From NCBI RefSeq assembly GCF_019801965.1, contig NZ_JAHVIA010000011.1, positions 50,433 to 114,432 of the forward strand: DNA of 64,000 bases, read 5' to 3'. The translations under genes were made by a program, and so were the position numbers. Origin of the DNA: Salipiger bermudensis (GTDB lineage Bacteria > Pseudomonadota > Alphaproteobacteria > Rhodobacterales > Rhodobacteraceae). The notes beneath the pieces are model-generated. The model did not search any database, had not been told where the DNA came from, and saw only the letters and a list, made by a program, of their open reading frames with translations. Numbering within the stretch: the stretch's first letter is position 1; every line of letters begins with the position of its first letter. Shown here piece by piece: positions 32,744 to 41,692 of the stretch.

Positions 32744-33772
32744 CAGCCGCGCCGTGGCGGCGTAGCTGGCCTGCAGCTGGGTCTCGAGCGCGGTGATTGT
32801 GGTCGCGGCCTCGTAGCTGTCGACCTCGACCATATCGGCCACGCGGCCCTTGTAGAGATCGGCGCGGTCTTCCATGCGGGTGTTGGCCTCGTCGATCTGC
32901 GCCGAAGCGGTGTCGAGCTGGATCTGGCTGTCGAGCAGGCCGGCGAGACCGGCGCTCAGGCGATCGCTGGCCGCCGCGACCCAGGTCCGGTAGGCGTCGG
33001 GATCGGCGATCTCGGTCACGTCGGTCGAGGCCAGCATCACTAGCCCCTGGAACACATCCCGGAACGCGGCGTCATTGGCCTGCACGCCGTAGGTGATGGT
33101 GATGCCATCGCCGATGCCGACAGACATCCGGTTTCCCGTCGTGGTGCCGGTGAAGAACAGGGCGTCGTAATCCTCGTTGGGGTTCGCCGCCGTGTTGCTG
33201 AAGATCGCGTCGAGCTCGGCGATCCGTGCCGTCACATCCGCCGGAGTGGCGAGGCCACCGGCGAGCACGCCCTCGATGACCGTCTCCGGCGTCAGGCCGG
33301 TATCGGCACGGGCGCTGTCATAATCCTGCACTGCCGTGGTGCCATCGCTCGGGCCGGCAAACAGGGGAATGCCGCCGTAATTGGTGTTGACCAGTGCCAT
33401 GAGAGACGCCAGCGAGGCCTCCGCCTGGGTCTGGATGCCATCGGCAGTGCCACGGTTCGAGCCGGCATTGGCGACGGCGAGTTCGAGCGTTGCCTGGACC
33501 GCCTCCCCCATCGCGCCGAGCGAGCTGCTCATCGTGTCGATGCGGCCGCCAAGCAGCTTGTTGGCGGCGATCTGCGCCTCGTCGCGCTCCAGCGAGGCGT
33601 TGAGGTTCAGCGCCTGCGAGGCGCTCGGCCCCAGCGACTTGTAGATGTCTTTCTTGACGCCCGTGGCGAGCTCCTGCTCGGCCTGCCCGAGCTGGGTCTG
33701 GATCTGGGCGTTGGTGTTGCGCCGCAGCAGATTGCTGTAGAGCGTCGAAGGTGCGCGGGTGAAACCGATCAT
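32711..33772 (-). CDS. flgL: Hook-filament junction protein FlgL (HAP3)
   Basis: A 353-residue flagellin-related protein with the FlgL-type N-terminus (TLYSNLLRRNTNAQIQTQLG, then QAEQELATGVK) and a helical C-terminus ending with the flagellin-like heptads. It joins hook to filament. It is the last gene of the flgE-flgK-flgL operon; the gap to flgK is 14 bases. Its 3' end overlaps the convergent FtcR-like gene by 33 bases, so the two transcripts are complementary there. Confidence 0.9.
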   Translation of the reverse strand: MIGFTRAPSTLYSNLLRRNTNAQIQTQLGQAEQELATGVKKDIYKSLGPSASQALNLNASLERDEAQIAANKLLGGRIDTMSSSLGAMGEAVQATLELAVANAGSNRGTADGIQTQAEASLASLMALVNTNYGGIPLFAGPSDGTTAVQDYDSARADTGLTPETVIEGVLAGGLATPADVTARIAELDAIFSNTAANPNEDYDALFFTGTTTGNRMSVGIGDGITITYGVQANDAAFRDVFQGLVMLASTDVTEIADPDAYRTWVAAASDRLSAGLAGLLDSQIQLDTASAQIDEANTRMEDRADLYKGRVADMVEVDSYEAATTITALETQLQASYAATARLSQLSFLNFMR

Positions 33773-33786
33773 CGGGGGCTCCGGGG

Positions 33787-35199
33787 TCAGACGGCCGCAA
33801 GCAGGGTGTCGATCATCTCGGAGACCGTCGACAGGGCCTGCGCATTTGCGCCGTAGGATTGTTGGATCAGGGTCAGTTGCTGCAGCTCGTCATCCACGTT
33901 CACCCCCATGAACGACAGACGCGAGCTTTGCACGGCGATGGCGCCGGCAGCGAGGCTTTCGGCGGATGTCTCGGCATTGGCGCGGGTGGTGTTCTGGCTC
34001 GCGATCAGGGTCGAAACATAGCTCGAGAGCGACATCTCCTCGCCGAGACCCAGATTGCCGTCGAAGGTCATCGCGCCGTTCAGCGCGTCGACGAAGGCGG
34101 TGACCTGCGTGTTGTCGCCGGCTGCACCGGCGGTCACCGCACCGAGTCCGTCGCGGATGCGCCACAGCGCGCCGCCGTTCTCGGGCACCACATCGTCATT
34201 CACCGCGATCCGGCTGGCAAGGCCCGGCGCAAACGGAATGGTCAGCGCAGCGCCGGCATCGGTGAACAGGCCCGCATCGCCGGGCGCGAGGCTCGCGTCG
34301 GCATCGACCATGCCTTCGATCAGGGCCCGCGCGACCTCGTCAAGCTGCGCCTCCATCTCGGGCAGCACGGTGTTAAAGAGCGCGATCTGCCCCGAGAGCG
34401 ATCCCTCGGAGATGCCGCGCTTGCCGGGCACGCCCGGCGTGATGTCGACGCCCCCGGCGCTCAGCATACCGGTATCGGGGTCGAAGCTCAGCGGCTCGAC
34501 TTCGCCACCGGTGATCAGCGCCGTGCCGCCGCTGGTGAACAGCTCGATCCGGCCCTGCGCGTCGGTGCGGGTGGTGAAATCCATCTTCTCGGACAGCGCA
34601 TCGAGCTCGGCACCGAGCTCGTCCCGCAGCGAGAGCTGCGCCTCGGCCGACTGGGTCGGGCTCGCCAGCCGCTCGCTGAGATCGGAGATCTTCGCGAGAG
34701 AGCTGTTTACCGCCGCCACGTCGGAAGCGATGGTCTCCTCGGCGCTGTCGCGCGCCGCGCTGAGATTGTTGCCGGCCCGGTTGAGCGCCTGCGCCAGTTC
34801 CTGCGCATCGCCCACGGTGGCACGCTGCAGCGCGGTATCGGCCGGCGCGACCGCCAGCAGCGACAGCGAGTTCTGGAAATCGGTCAGCCGCGTCAGCACC
34901 GTGTCGGTGCTCTCGGTGTCGCCGAGCAGCGAAGTATAGGTCTCGAGCCCGGTGGCGATGGCATCCTGCTTGGAGGTGCGACCGGCCTCGGTGCGGTACA
35001 GCGCGTCGAGCGCGCTGTCGACGGCACGGGTGATCTCGCTCACCTGCGCCGCGCCCTGCCCGGTCGTGGTGATCTGGGTCTCGCGCCGCGCGTAGCTCGC
35101 GTTGTTGGCGTTGGCGATGTTGGTGGATACGGTTTCCGCCCAGCGGGAGCTGGTGCTCATCCCGCTGCGCGCCGCGTTGAATGCGGAGATCAGGCCCAT
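33787..35199 (-). CDS. flgK: Hook-filament junction protein FlgK (HAP1)
   Basis: A 470-residue protein with the FlgK N-terminus (LISAFNAARSGMSTSSRWAE, then TVSTNIANANNASYARRETQ) and the C-terminal flagellar rod/hook helix (SRLSFMGVNVDDELQQLTLI). The middle region contains a coiled segment and variable domain. It is exported through the flagellar system. It lies 29 bases after flgE and 14 before flgL in one operon. Confidence 0.93.
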   Translation of the reverse strand: MGLISAFNAARSGMSTSSRWAETVSTNIANANNASYARRETQITTTGQGAAQVSEITRAVDSALDALYRTEAGRTSKQDAIATGLETYTSLLGDTESTDTVLTRLTDFQNSLSLLAVAPADTALQRATVGDAQELAQALNRAGNNLSAARDSAEETIASDVAAVNSSLAKISDLSERLASPTQSAEAQLSLRDELGAELDALSEKMDFTTRTDAQGRIELFTSGGTALITGGEVEPLSFDPDTGMLSAGGVDITPGVPGKRGISEGSLSGQIALFNTVLPEMEAQLDEVARALIEGMVDADASLAPGDAGLFTDAGAALTIPFAPGLASRIAVNDDVVPENGGALWRIRDGLGAVTAGAAGDNTQVTAFVDALNGAMTFDGNLGLGEEMSLSSYVSTLIASQNTTRANAETSAESLAAGAIAVQSSRLSFMGVNVDDELQQLTLIQQSYGANAQALSTVSEMIDTLLAAV

Positions 35200-35228
35200 G
35201 GTTCTATCCTATCCGGCGACCGCGCCGA

Positions 35229-36530
35229 TCAGCGCTTGAGGTTCACTGTCTCGTTCAGCATTTCGTCGGCCGTGGTGATGATCTTGGCGTTCGAGGAGTA
35301 GGCGCGCTGGCGCTGGATCAGGCTGGTGAGCTCTTCGGCGATGTCCACGTTGGCGGATTCGACACCGCCCGAGGTCATCGTGCCGGTCTCGCCGGATCCG
35401 GCCTCGCCGAGATAGAAGCCGCCCGAGCTGTTCGACACGTGGAAGGTCGAGTTGTTGCTGGTCTCGAGCCCGTTCGGGTTGGCGAAGGTCGCCAGCGGGA
35501 TCGAGTAAAGCGCCTTGCGGGTGCCATTGTCGAACACACCCCAAACATCGCCATACTGGTCGAACTCGACGCGGTTCATCGTGCCGCTCGCACTGCCGTC
35601 GGCCTCGATCGTCATCGGCGTGTAGTCGCCGGAAAACTGGGTCAGGCCATCGAAGGTGCCGGGGGCGCCGAGCGACATGGTGATGGTCTGCGGCGTGGTG
35701 CCGTTGTCGATCGTCAGGGTCATTTCCCCGGTGGCGGCATTGAAGGCGAAGGCGGCCGGTGCCACGGCGGTGGAGGTGACGGCGGTGTAGGCGGCCGGAG
35801 CGCCGGCGTTTGCGCCGCTGTTGTTGAAGGTCACGGTGACGGAACCGTAATTGGCGGTGTCGTCCGAGATCGAGACGACCCACTCGTCATCGTTCACCGT
35901 GGGCTGGAACGACATGGTGAGGCGCTCCGACTCGCCAAGGGCGTTGTAGTAGCCGGCGGAGGTGACGAAGGCGTCGCCCGGGGTGGCGAGCCCGGTTTCC
36001 TGCGAGGGCAGGTTGCCGGAGATCGACGCCGCGGCGGTCGCGGTACCGGTGGCGGTGGTGCTGGCGACGTTGACCGGAACGAGGCCGTCGAAGCTGGCGC
36101 GGTCCACGGCGCCGAGCGCGCCGTCATCGCCGTAGGCGAAGCCCATCAGGTAGAGGCCGGCGGCGTTGACGAGGTTGCCGTCCTGATCCGGCTCGAAGCT
36201 GCCGACCCGGGTAAACATGTTGCCCGAGGGCTCCGCGGTCTCCGCATTCGAGTTGACGACGAAGAAGCCACTGCCGGTGATCGTCAGGTTCGAGTCCACC
36301 GAGGTGTTCATGAAGGTGCCTTCGGCGGTGTTCGAATGGGTGACCTCGGTCGCCACGCCCGTCGCGAAGCTGCCGGTAGCGGCGTTCGAGCCGGAGGTGA
36401 CCATCTGCGAGAAGCTGCGCCGGTAGCCGACGGTATCCGCGTTCGCGATGTTGTAGGAGATCTTTTCGACAGCCTTGGAGTTCGCCATCAGGCCGCTGAC
36501 CCCGGATGCCATCGCGTTGGAAATGCTCAT
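35229..36530 (-). CDS. flgE: Flagellar hook protein FlgE
   Basis: A 433-residue hook subunit with the conserved N-terminal rod/hook motif (MASGVSGLMANSKAVEKISY, then NIANADTVGYRRSFSQM) and C-terminal helix (DIAEELTSLIQRQRAYSSNA, then KIITTADEMLNETVNLKR). The large central part is Thr/Gly/Ala-rich beta structure. ATG 36530 follows AGGCGAGG; a longer frame to 36581 adds only charged, non-conserved residues. It heads the flgE-flgK-flgL operon, behind an AT-rich promoter region. Confidence 0.94.
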   Translation of the reverse strand: MSISNAMASGVSGLMANSKAVEKISYNIANADTVGYRRSFSQMVTSGSNAATGSFATGVATEVTHSNTAEGTFMNTSVDSNLTITGSGFFVVNSNAETAEPSGNMFTRVGSFEPDQDGNLVNAAGLYLMGFAYGDDGALGAVDRASFDGLVPVNVASTTATGTATAAASISGNLPSQETGLATPGDAFVTSAGYYNALGESERLTMSFQPTVNDDEWVVSISDDTANYGSVTVTFNNSGANAGAPAAYTAVTSTAVAPAAFAFNAATGEMTLTIDNGTTPQTITMSLGAPGTFDGLTQFSGDYTPMTIEADGSASGTMNRVEFDQYGDVWGVFDNGTRKALYSIPLATFANPNGLETSNNSTFHVSNSSGGFYLGEAGSGETGTMTSGGVESANVDIAEELTSLIQRQRAYSSNAKIITTADEMLNETVNLKR

Positions 36531-36594
36531 GTCCGCCTCGCCTTTTTTATCGTCGGTGATACGCCACCGTTCCCCAACCAAATAACAGATCCCG

Positions 36595-36610
36595 GTTACA
36601 CCATGTTTAA
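36595..36610 (-). promoter_or_regulatory. CtrA-like site upstream of flgE
   Basis: On the minus strand the sequence TTAA-N7-GTAAC (36610 to 36595) differs at one position from the CtrA consensus TTAA-N7-TTAAC. It lies 65-80 bp before flgE in an AT-rich spacer. One mismatch in a short consensus makes this only a candidate. Confidence 0.3.
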
Positions 36611-36671
36611 AGATTTGTTTACTTGGCTATTTTTAGGCGAATCTTGTGAAAATTAAATTCCACATGGTGCT

Positions 36672-38549
36672 TTAGTTGAGCTGTTCGGCGCCCGGCAAGG
36701 TTTCGAGAACGTCTCCGGCGCTCTCGATCCGCGCCCGCGCGGTTTCCTCGCGCAGCGGCAGCAGCTCCGGCGCGGCCTGGGTCAGGCTGCGCGAGATATC
36801 GGCCCAGGCGGGCAGCTCGGTGAGGGCCGGAAAGGCGCGGGCGAGCTCGGCGGTCTGCGCCAGGTCGCCATCGCGATGCGCGGCAAGCAGGTAGCGGATG
36901 CTGTCCGGCAGCGGCATCTCCGACCCCAAACGCTCATGCAACAACCCGTAGGCAGCCACCGCCGCCGACCAGTCGGCCTCGTCGAAGCGCGCCTGCGCAC
37001 GCAGGCGAAGAACCTGCTCGGGCGCCTCGTCGGTGCTGCCGCTCAGCAGTTCGCTCGCCTGACCGGTCTCCTCAAGGTAATCGGCCGACACCAGGTCATA
37101 GCGGCGGCGCAGACCGGCATCGTCGATCTCCAGCGGCTGCGCCAGCAGCGCTCCCAGCGTTTCCCACTGGCCGCCGGCGGCCAGCGCCTCGGCTTCCTTG
37201 ATCTTCAGCCGCTCGAGATGGCCCGGGCCGGTCTCGGTGATGCCGAGATCCTGGCCGGCGACGAGATAATCGTGGATCGTCGCGTATTCCCGCGCCGCGA
37301 TGGTCGTCGCGCCGGCCTTCAGGAAGGTATCTGCCAGCAGCTCGGAGGCATCAGCGAAGGCGAGGTTGAAGCGGAAGAACGGCGCGATGCGCTCGTGATG
37401 TGCCATGAAGCGGCCAAGCGAGACCTCGCGCGCGGCACCGGCCCGGTAGAGCTCGTCGATCAGCGTCCGCGCCTTCTGGCGCGCCTCGTTGGCCTCGGCG
37501 CTCTCGGGGTGGCGGACGATGATGCGACCGTAGGTCTCGATCGCGCTGGCCGGATCCTTGGCGATGAGTTGCAGGGAGGCAAGGTCGCGCAGCGTGGACG
37601 CGCCCTCTTCGCCGCCGCGCCAGATCTCGGCCTCCTGCGCCAGCAGCGTCACCGCCTCCTCGGGCGCCAGCGCCTCGTGCGCGAGCCCGAGATCGACCAG
37701 CGCGCGGCGCGCGCGGTGGGCCCAGAAATCATTGCCGCCCTGCGCCTGCACATAGCTGTCGAACGCCGCGAGCGGGGCATCTCCGGCCTCGGCCACCCGG
37801 CCGAGCAGGAAGCGATAGGCGCTGCCGCCCTTGAGTTCGGGATAGGCGTCGAAGGCAGCCGCGAGATCGCGCGCGAGGCGCCACTGTTGGGTCTCTATGG
37901 CGCATTCGAGCAACCCCGGCAGCACCCGCTCCTGCACCGGCTTCGAGAACCGCGCCAGCCGGGTCACCGCCTCGTCGAGCAGGGCTCCGGCCTCGTCGCA
38001 GCGCCCGTCGCGCATATGGGAGAGGGCGAGGAAGAGCGGCTGGTCCGCCCACTCCCCGTGGCCGGGCTCGAGCAGGGCTTGGGCGCGGTCGGTCAGCGGT
38101 CGCCGCAGCGGATCGGTCAGCCCGAGCGCCAGCTCGAAGGCGCTGGCGCGCAGCTCATGCGCCAGAGGCAGGCCAGGTCCTTGCACCGCGTCGAGCACGG
38201 AGAGCCCCTCGGAGGCCATGCCGTGGGCGAAATAGAACTCCGCCAGATCGGTCAGCGCGCGCGCCGCGTCGGGGCTGCCCGCCTCCGCTTCGCGGATCCG
38301 GCTCATCAGCGCCCGGCGCTCGTCGAGGAAGGGAAGCGTCTCGCGCTGCTCGAGATAGAGCGGCGGCGGGTTGATGACCTCGAGCGGTTTCAGCAGCGCC
38401 GGCGAGAAGCGATCCTCGAGCGTCGAGGCCACGACCCCCGCTTCACGCTCCGCCGATGCCGGGGCGGCGCTCAGCAGAAACGCAAGCAAAGCCACATGTC
38501 GGGCTCGAAAAGCGCAAGGATAGGCCACTTTCTTTAAACGCCTCGCCAT
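36672..38549 (-). CDS. Exported helical-repeat (TPR-like) protein of the flagellar cluster, MotC-like candidate
   Basis: This 625-residue protein has a signal peptide (ALLAFLLSAAPASA, about 20-33) and otherwise consists of helical TPR-like repeats (e.g. ARALTDLAEFYFAHGMASEG; AIETYGRIIVRHPESAEANE). It should be periplasmic. Rhizobial MotC is also a periplasmic helical-repeat protein, and its chaperone MotE is present here at 18792-19409, so this is a reasonable candidate for the same role, although it is longer and clear sequence similarity was not established. It is transcribed opposite to flgF from a shared promoter region. Confidence 0.6.
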   Translation of the reverse strand: MARRLKKVAYPCAFRARHVALLAFLLSAAPASAEREAGVVASTLEDRFSPALLKPLEVINPPPLYLEQRETLPFLDERRALMSRIREAEAGSPDAARALTDLAEFYFAHGMASEGLSVLDAVQGPGLPLAHELRASAFELALGLTDPLRRPLTDRAQALLEPGHGEWADQPLFLALSHMRDGRCDEAGALLDEAVTRLARFSKPVQERVLPGLLECAIETQQWRLARDLAAAFDAYPELKGGSAYRFLLGRVAEAGDAPLAAFDSYVQAQGGNDFWAHRARRALVDLGLAHEALAPEEAVTLLAQEAEIWRGGEEGASTLRDLASLQLIAKDPASAIETYGRIIVRHPESAEANEARQKARTLIDELYRAGAAREVSLGRFMAHHERIAPFFRFNLAFADASELLADTFLKAGATTIAAREYATIHDYLVAGQDLGITETGPGHLERLKIKEAEALAAGGQWETLGALLAQPLEIDDAGLRRRYDLVSADYLEETGQASELLSGSTDEAPEQVLRLRAQARFDEADWSAAVAAYGLLHERLGSEMPLPDSIRYLLAAHRDGDLAQTAELARAFPALTELPAWADISRSLTQAAPELLPLREETARARIESAGDVLETLPGAEQLN

Positions 38550-38552
38550 GTT

Positions 38553-38571
38553 AATACTTGCGTTATCCTAG
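38553..38571. promoter_or_regulatory. Tandem TATNCTTG-like box before flgF and the TPR-like gene
   Basis: AATACTTG (38553-38560) and TATCCTAG (38564-38571) each match TATNCTTG at all but one position and are 11 bp apart in the same direction. The box is 60-78 bp before flgF and just outside the start of the divergent TPR-like gene. Confidence 0.5.
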
Positions 38572-38630
38572 CAAAGCTCGCATTCTTCGCAAGAAAAGAA
38601 TGAATGGGCAAACATTGACAGGCTTGTTGC

Positions 38631-39380
38631 ATGGATAATTCGACCTACGTCGCGATCTCCAAGCTGACCGCGCTCGAGCGCCAGCTCGACGTGACGGCGA
38701 ACAATATTGCCAATGCCAGTTCCAGCGGCTTCAAGGCCGAGCGCGTGCTGTTCGAGAGCTACCTCGAGAAGGACGATGCCGCGCTGACCGGAGAAGGCAC
38801 CAACTACGTGCTCGACCGTGGTTCCTATGTCGATGACAGCGCCGGGGTCGTGGTGCAGACCGGCAATCCGCTCGATCTCGCCCTGACCGGACAGGGCTGG
38901 TTTGCCTACGAGATGACCGACGGCCGCATGGCCTATGGCCGCGATGGCCAGCTCGTCCTCGATGCGCAGGGTCAGGTGACCACGGCCAGCGGCGCCCGGA
39001 TCCTCGATCTCGGCGGGGCTGCGCTCAACATCCCGCCGGAATTCGCCAACTCGATCACGATCTCGGATGACGGCGTCATCTCCTCGCCGGAGGGCGGCGT
39101 GATGGGGCAGGTCGGGATCTTCGAGCTGCCCGACCGCCAGACTCTGAGCCGGGGCGGCGGCGGCATGTTCGTGCCCAATGCAGAGGCGCAGGGGCTCGTG
39201 CCGGACGACACCGGCAGCAGCGTCATCCAGGGCGCGGTCGAGAGCAGCAATGTCCAGCCGGTGACCGAGGTCACCCGGCTGATCAACATCCAGCAGGCCT
39301 ATCAGCACGCGCTGAACCTGATCTCATCGGATGACGAACTGAAAAAAGAGATGCTGAGCCGCATCGGACGGAACAGCTAA
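38631..39380 (+). CDS. flgF: Flagellar proximal rod protein FlgF
   Basis: A 249-residue rod protein with the N-terminal motif AISKLTALERQLDVTANNIA and NASSSGFKAERVLFESY, the middle LDLALTGQGWFAYEMTDGRM and the C-terminal VQPVTEVTRLINIQQAYQ. The length and order before flgG identify flgF. It begins the flgF-flgG-flgA-flgH operon, which ends in a second FliL-like gene. Confidence 0.92.
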   Translation: MDNSTYVAISKLTALERQLDVTANNIANASSSGFKAERVLFESYLEKDDAALTGEGTNYVLDRGSYVDDSAGVVVQTGNPLDLALTGQGWFAYEMTDGRMAYGRDGQLVLDAQGQVTTASGARILDLGGAALNIPPEFANSITISDDGVISSPEGGVMGQVGIFELPDRQTLSRGGGGMFVPNAEAQGLVPDDTGSSVIQGAVESSNVQPVTEVTRLINIQQAYQHALNLISSDDELKKEMLSRIGRNS

Positions 39381-39395
39381 GCGAGGGACTTGAAG

Positions 39396-40181
39396 ATGAA
39401 GGCACTGGGCATCGCCGCCACCGGCATGATGGCGCAACAGACGAATGTTGACGTGATCTCGAACAACATCGCCAACGCCAACACCACCGGCTTCAAGAGC
39501 GCGCGGGCGTCGTTCACCGATCTCATCTACGAGAACCAGTCGCGCGAGGGCGCGGTGACCGCCGAAGAGGGCACAACCCGCCCGATCGGTCTCGATATCG
39601 GCCTCGGGGTGCGCTCCGTGGGCACGCTGCGCCTCAACACCCAGGGCGGCCTGACCCAGACCGAAAGCCAGCTCGACCTCGCCATCGATGGCCGCGGCTA
39701 CTTCACCATCAACCTGCCCGACGGCGGCCAGGCCTACACCCGCGACGGCTCGTTCCGCCTCTCGGCCGAGGGCCAGATCGTCAACCACCAGGGCTTCGAG
39801 GTCGATCCGGGCGTCGTGCTGCCCGACAACACCACCGCCGTGGAGATCAGCGAGACCGGCATCGTCAGCGCCTATGTCGACGGCGACTCGATCCCTGTCG
39901 AGGTCGGCCAGCTGACCCTGACCACCTTCGTCAACGATGCCGGCATGCGCCCGCTGGGCAACAACCTCCTGGAAGCCACCGTGGCCTCCGGCGACGCGAT
40001 CCCGGCCCTGCCCGGCGATGATGGCGTCGGCATCCTGCGGCAGGGGTATCTCGAGGCCTCCAACGTCGATATCATCCGCCAGATCACCGACCTGATCCAG
40101 GCGCAGCGGGCCTACGAGATGAACTCGAAGGCAATCGAGACCGCCGACCAGATGATGTCGGCCGCCAACCAGATCAAGTAA
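39396..40181 (+). CDS. flgG: Flagellar distal rod protein FlgG
   Basis: A 261-residue rod protein beginning MKALGIAATGMMAQQTNVDV and containing SNNIANANTTGFKSARASFT, then the terminal QRAYEMNSKAIETADQMMSA. This is the standard FlgG size and sequence. ATG 39396 is preceded by GAGGG at a good distance; an upstream TTG is rejected. Confidence 0.96.
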   Translation: MKALGIAATGMMAQQTNVDVISNNIANANTTGFKSARASFTDLIYENQSREGAVTAEEGTTRPIGLDIGLGVRSVGTLRLNTQGGLTQTESQLDLAIDGRGYFTINLPDGGQAYTRDGSFRLSAEGQIVNHQGFEVDPGVVLPDNTTAVEISETGIVSAYVDGDSIPVEVGQLTLTTFVNDAGMRPLGNNLLEATVASGDAIPALPGDDGVGILRQGYLEASNVDIIRQITDLIQAQRAYEMNSKAIETADQMMSAANQIK

Positions 40182-40185
40182 GCCC

Positions 40186-40848
40186 ATGCTGCGCCGCCTC
40201 GCCTCCCTGCTCTGCGCCCTGACGCTGACCGCCCTGCCCGCGATGGCAGAAACCACCGCGGTGCTGATCGAGGAACAGGTGCGCGAAAGCTGGGGCGACA
40301 CGCTGCCGATCGACGCCACCATCCAGATCCGCTTCAGCGCCGGTCCGATCGACGAGGCCGAGCTGATCTCGGCCTTCTGGATGGACAAGGACACCGGCAG
40401 CTTCCTCGCCAATGCCGTCACCGAAGACGGCATCACCCACCGGCTCCAGGGGCTGGCGGTTGCGCGGCTCAGCCTGCCGGTGCCGACCCGCCGGCTGATG
40501 CCGGGTGATATCGTCTCCGCCGCCGATATCAAGATCGTCGACCTGCCGGTCGCCCGTGTCGGCGCCTTCACCCTGACCGATGCCGAGCTGCTCGAGGGCA
40601 TGCAGGTGCGGAGGATGCTGGCGCAGGGCCGGCCGGTGATGCGCCAATCGGTGATGGAGCCGCTGGTGATCGGGCGTGGCGACAAGGTCAACATTCTCTA
40701 TGATGACGGCCGGCTGGTGGTGACCGCCCCGGGCCGCGCGCTGACCGACGCCCATCGCGGCCAGGACGTGCGCATCGTCAATCTCGTCAGCAACAATGCC
40801 CTGACCGCCGTCGCGCGTGAGGAAGGGCTCGTGGAGGTGATCCGATGA
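40186..40848 (+). CDS. flgA: P-ring assembly chaperone FlgA
   Basis: A 220-residue periplasmic protein with signal peptide (ending TALPAMA) and a C-terminal SAF-type domain (VPTRRLMPGDIVSAADIKIV; RPVMRQSVMEPLVIGRGDKV; then VNLVSNNALTAVAREEGLVE). FlgA helps FlgI form the P ring. It starts four bases after the flgG stop and overlaps flgH by four bases. Confidence 0.92.
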   Translation: MLRRLASLLCALTLTALPAMAETTAVLIEEQVRESWGDTLPIDATIQIRFSAGPIDEAELISAFWMDKDTGSFLANAVTEDGITHRLQGLAVARLSLPVPTRRLMPGDIVSAADIKIVDLPVARVGAFTLTDAELLEGMQVRRMLAQGRPVMRQSVMEPLVIGRGDKVNILYDDGRLVVTAPGRALTDAHRGQDVRIVNLVSNNALTAVAREEGLVEVIR

Positions 40849-41606
40849 CAACCCTGCGCATGGCGCTCCTCACCGGCTCTGCCCTGACCCTTCTCGTCGG
40901 ATGCAGCACCCCTGCCTTCGATCGTGATCCGCAGCTCAGCCCGGTCGGCGTCGATCCCGACGAGCTCGCCGCCGCGCGCAATGTCAGCGTGCCGATGCCG
41001 CCCCCCGAGGCGGTGCGCGTTCCCTACCGCGCCGAGGGGGCGTCGCTCTGGGAGCGCGGCTCGTCGGGCTTCTTTGGCGACCAGCGGGCGACCCAGGTCG
41101 GCGATATCCTGACGATCATCATCGAGATCGACGACGAGGCCAGCCTCAGCAACGAGTCCGATCGCAACCGCACCGGCAGCAGCACGCTCGCCTTCCCGAA
41201 TTTCTTCGGCTACGGGACCCAGATCGACAAGATCCTGCCCGGCGTCGGGCCCGAAGATCTCCCCGAGGGCAATCTCGTCGACATCACCTCGACCACCGGC
41301 GCTTCCGGCGATGGCTCGATCGAGCGCAACGAGGCGATCTCGCTGCGCATGGCCGCGCTCGTTGTGCAGCAGCTGCCCAACGGCAACCTCGTGGTGCTGG
41401 GCCGGCAGGAGGTCAAGGTCAACGAGGAGCTGCGTGAACTGCGCGTCTCGGGCATCATCCGTCCGCAAGACATCAACCGCGACAACTCGATCCCCTACGA
41501 CAAGATGGCCGAGGCCCGGATCGGCTATGGCGGGCGCGGCTCGATCAGCCGGCAGCAGACGCGCGGCTACGGCGAGGACGTGATGGACATTATCTTGCCC
41601 TATTAA
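40845..41606 (+). CDS. flgH: Flagellar L-ring lipoprotein FlgH
   Basis: A 253-residue outer-membrane lipoprotein. The signal peptide ends in a lipobox (LLVGCSTP, Cys at about 20). The conserved body includes WERGSSGFFGDQRATQVGDI (in part), LVVLGRQEVKVNEELRELRV and SGIIRPQDINRDNSIPYDKM. It forms the L ring around the rod. Coupled to flgA by ATGA. Confidence 0.95.
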   Translation: MTTLRMALLTGSALTLLVGCSTPAFDRDPQLSPVGVDPDELAAARNVSVPMPPPEAVRVPYRAEGASLWERGSSGFFGDQRATQVGDILTIIIEIDDEASLSNESDRNRTGSSTLAFPNFFGYGTQIDKILPGVGPEDLPEGNLVDITSTTGASGDGSIERNEAISLRMAALVVQQLPNGNLVVLGRQEVKVNEELRELRVSGIIRPQDINRDNSIPYDKMAEARIGYGGRGSISRQQTRGYGEDVMDIILPY

Positions 41607-41692
41607 TTCCGGTTTGGGCCATGTTTGCATAAAACTGTCGCCCGAATTGACGCGCATAACCGAGCCTGACCAGGAACATGCGGGATTCGGTT

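Noticed and set aside
38551..38566. Possible CtrA site TTAA-N7-GTTA before flgF
   Set aside because: The right half is off by one position from TTAA, and the tandem TATNCTTG reading explains the same bases better.
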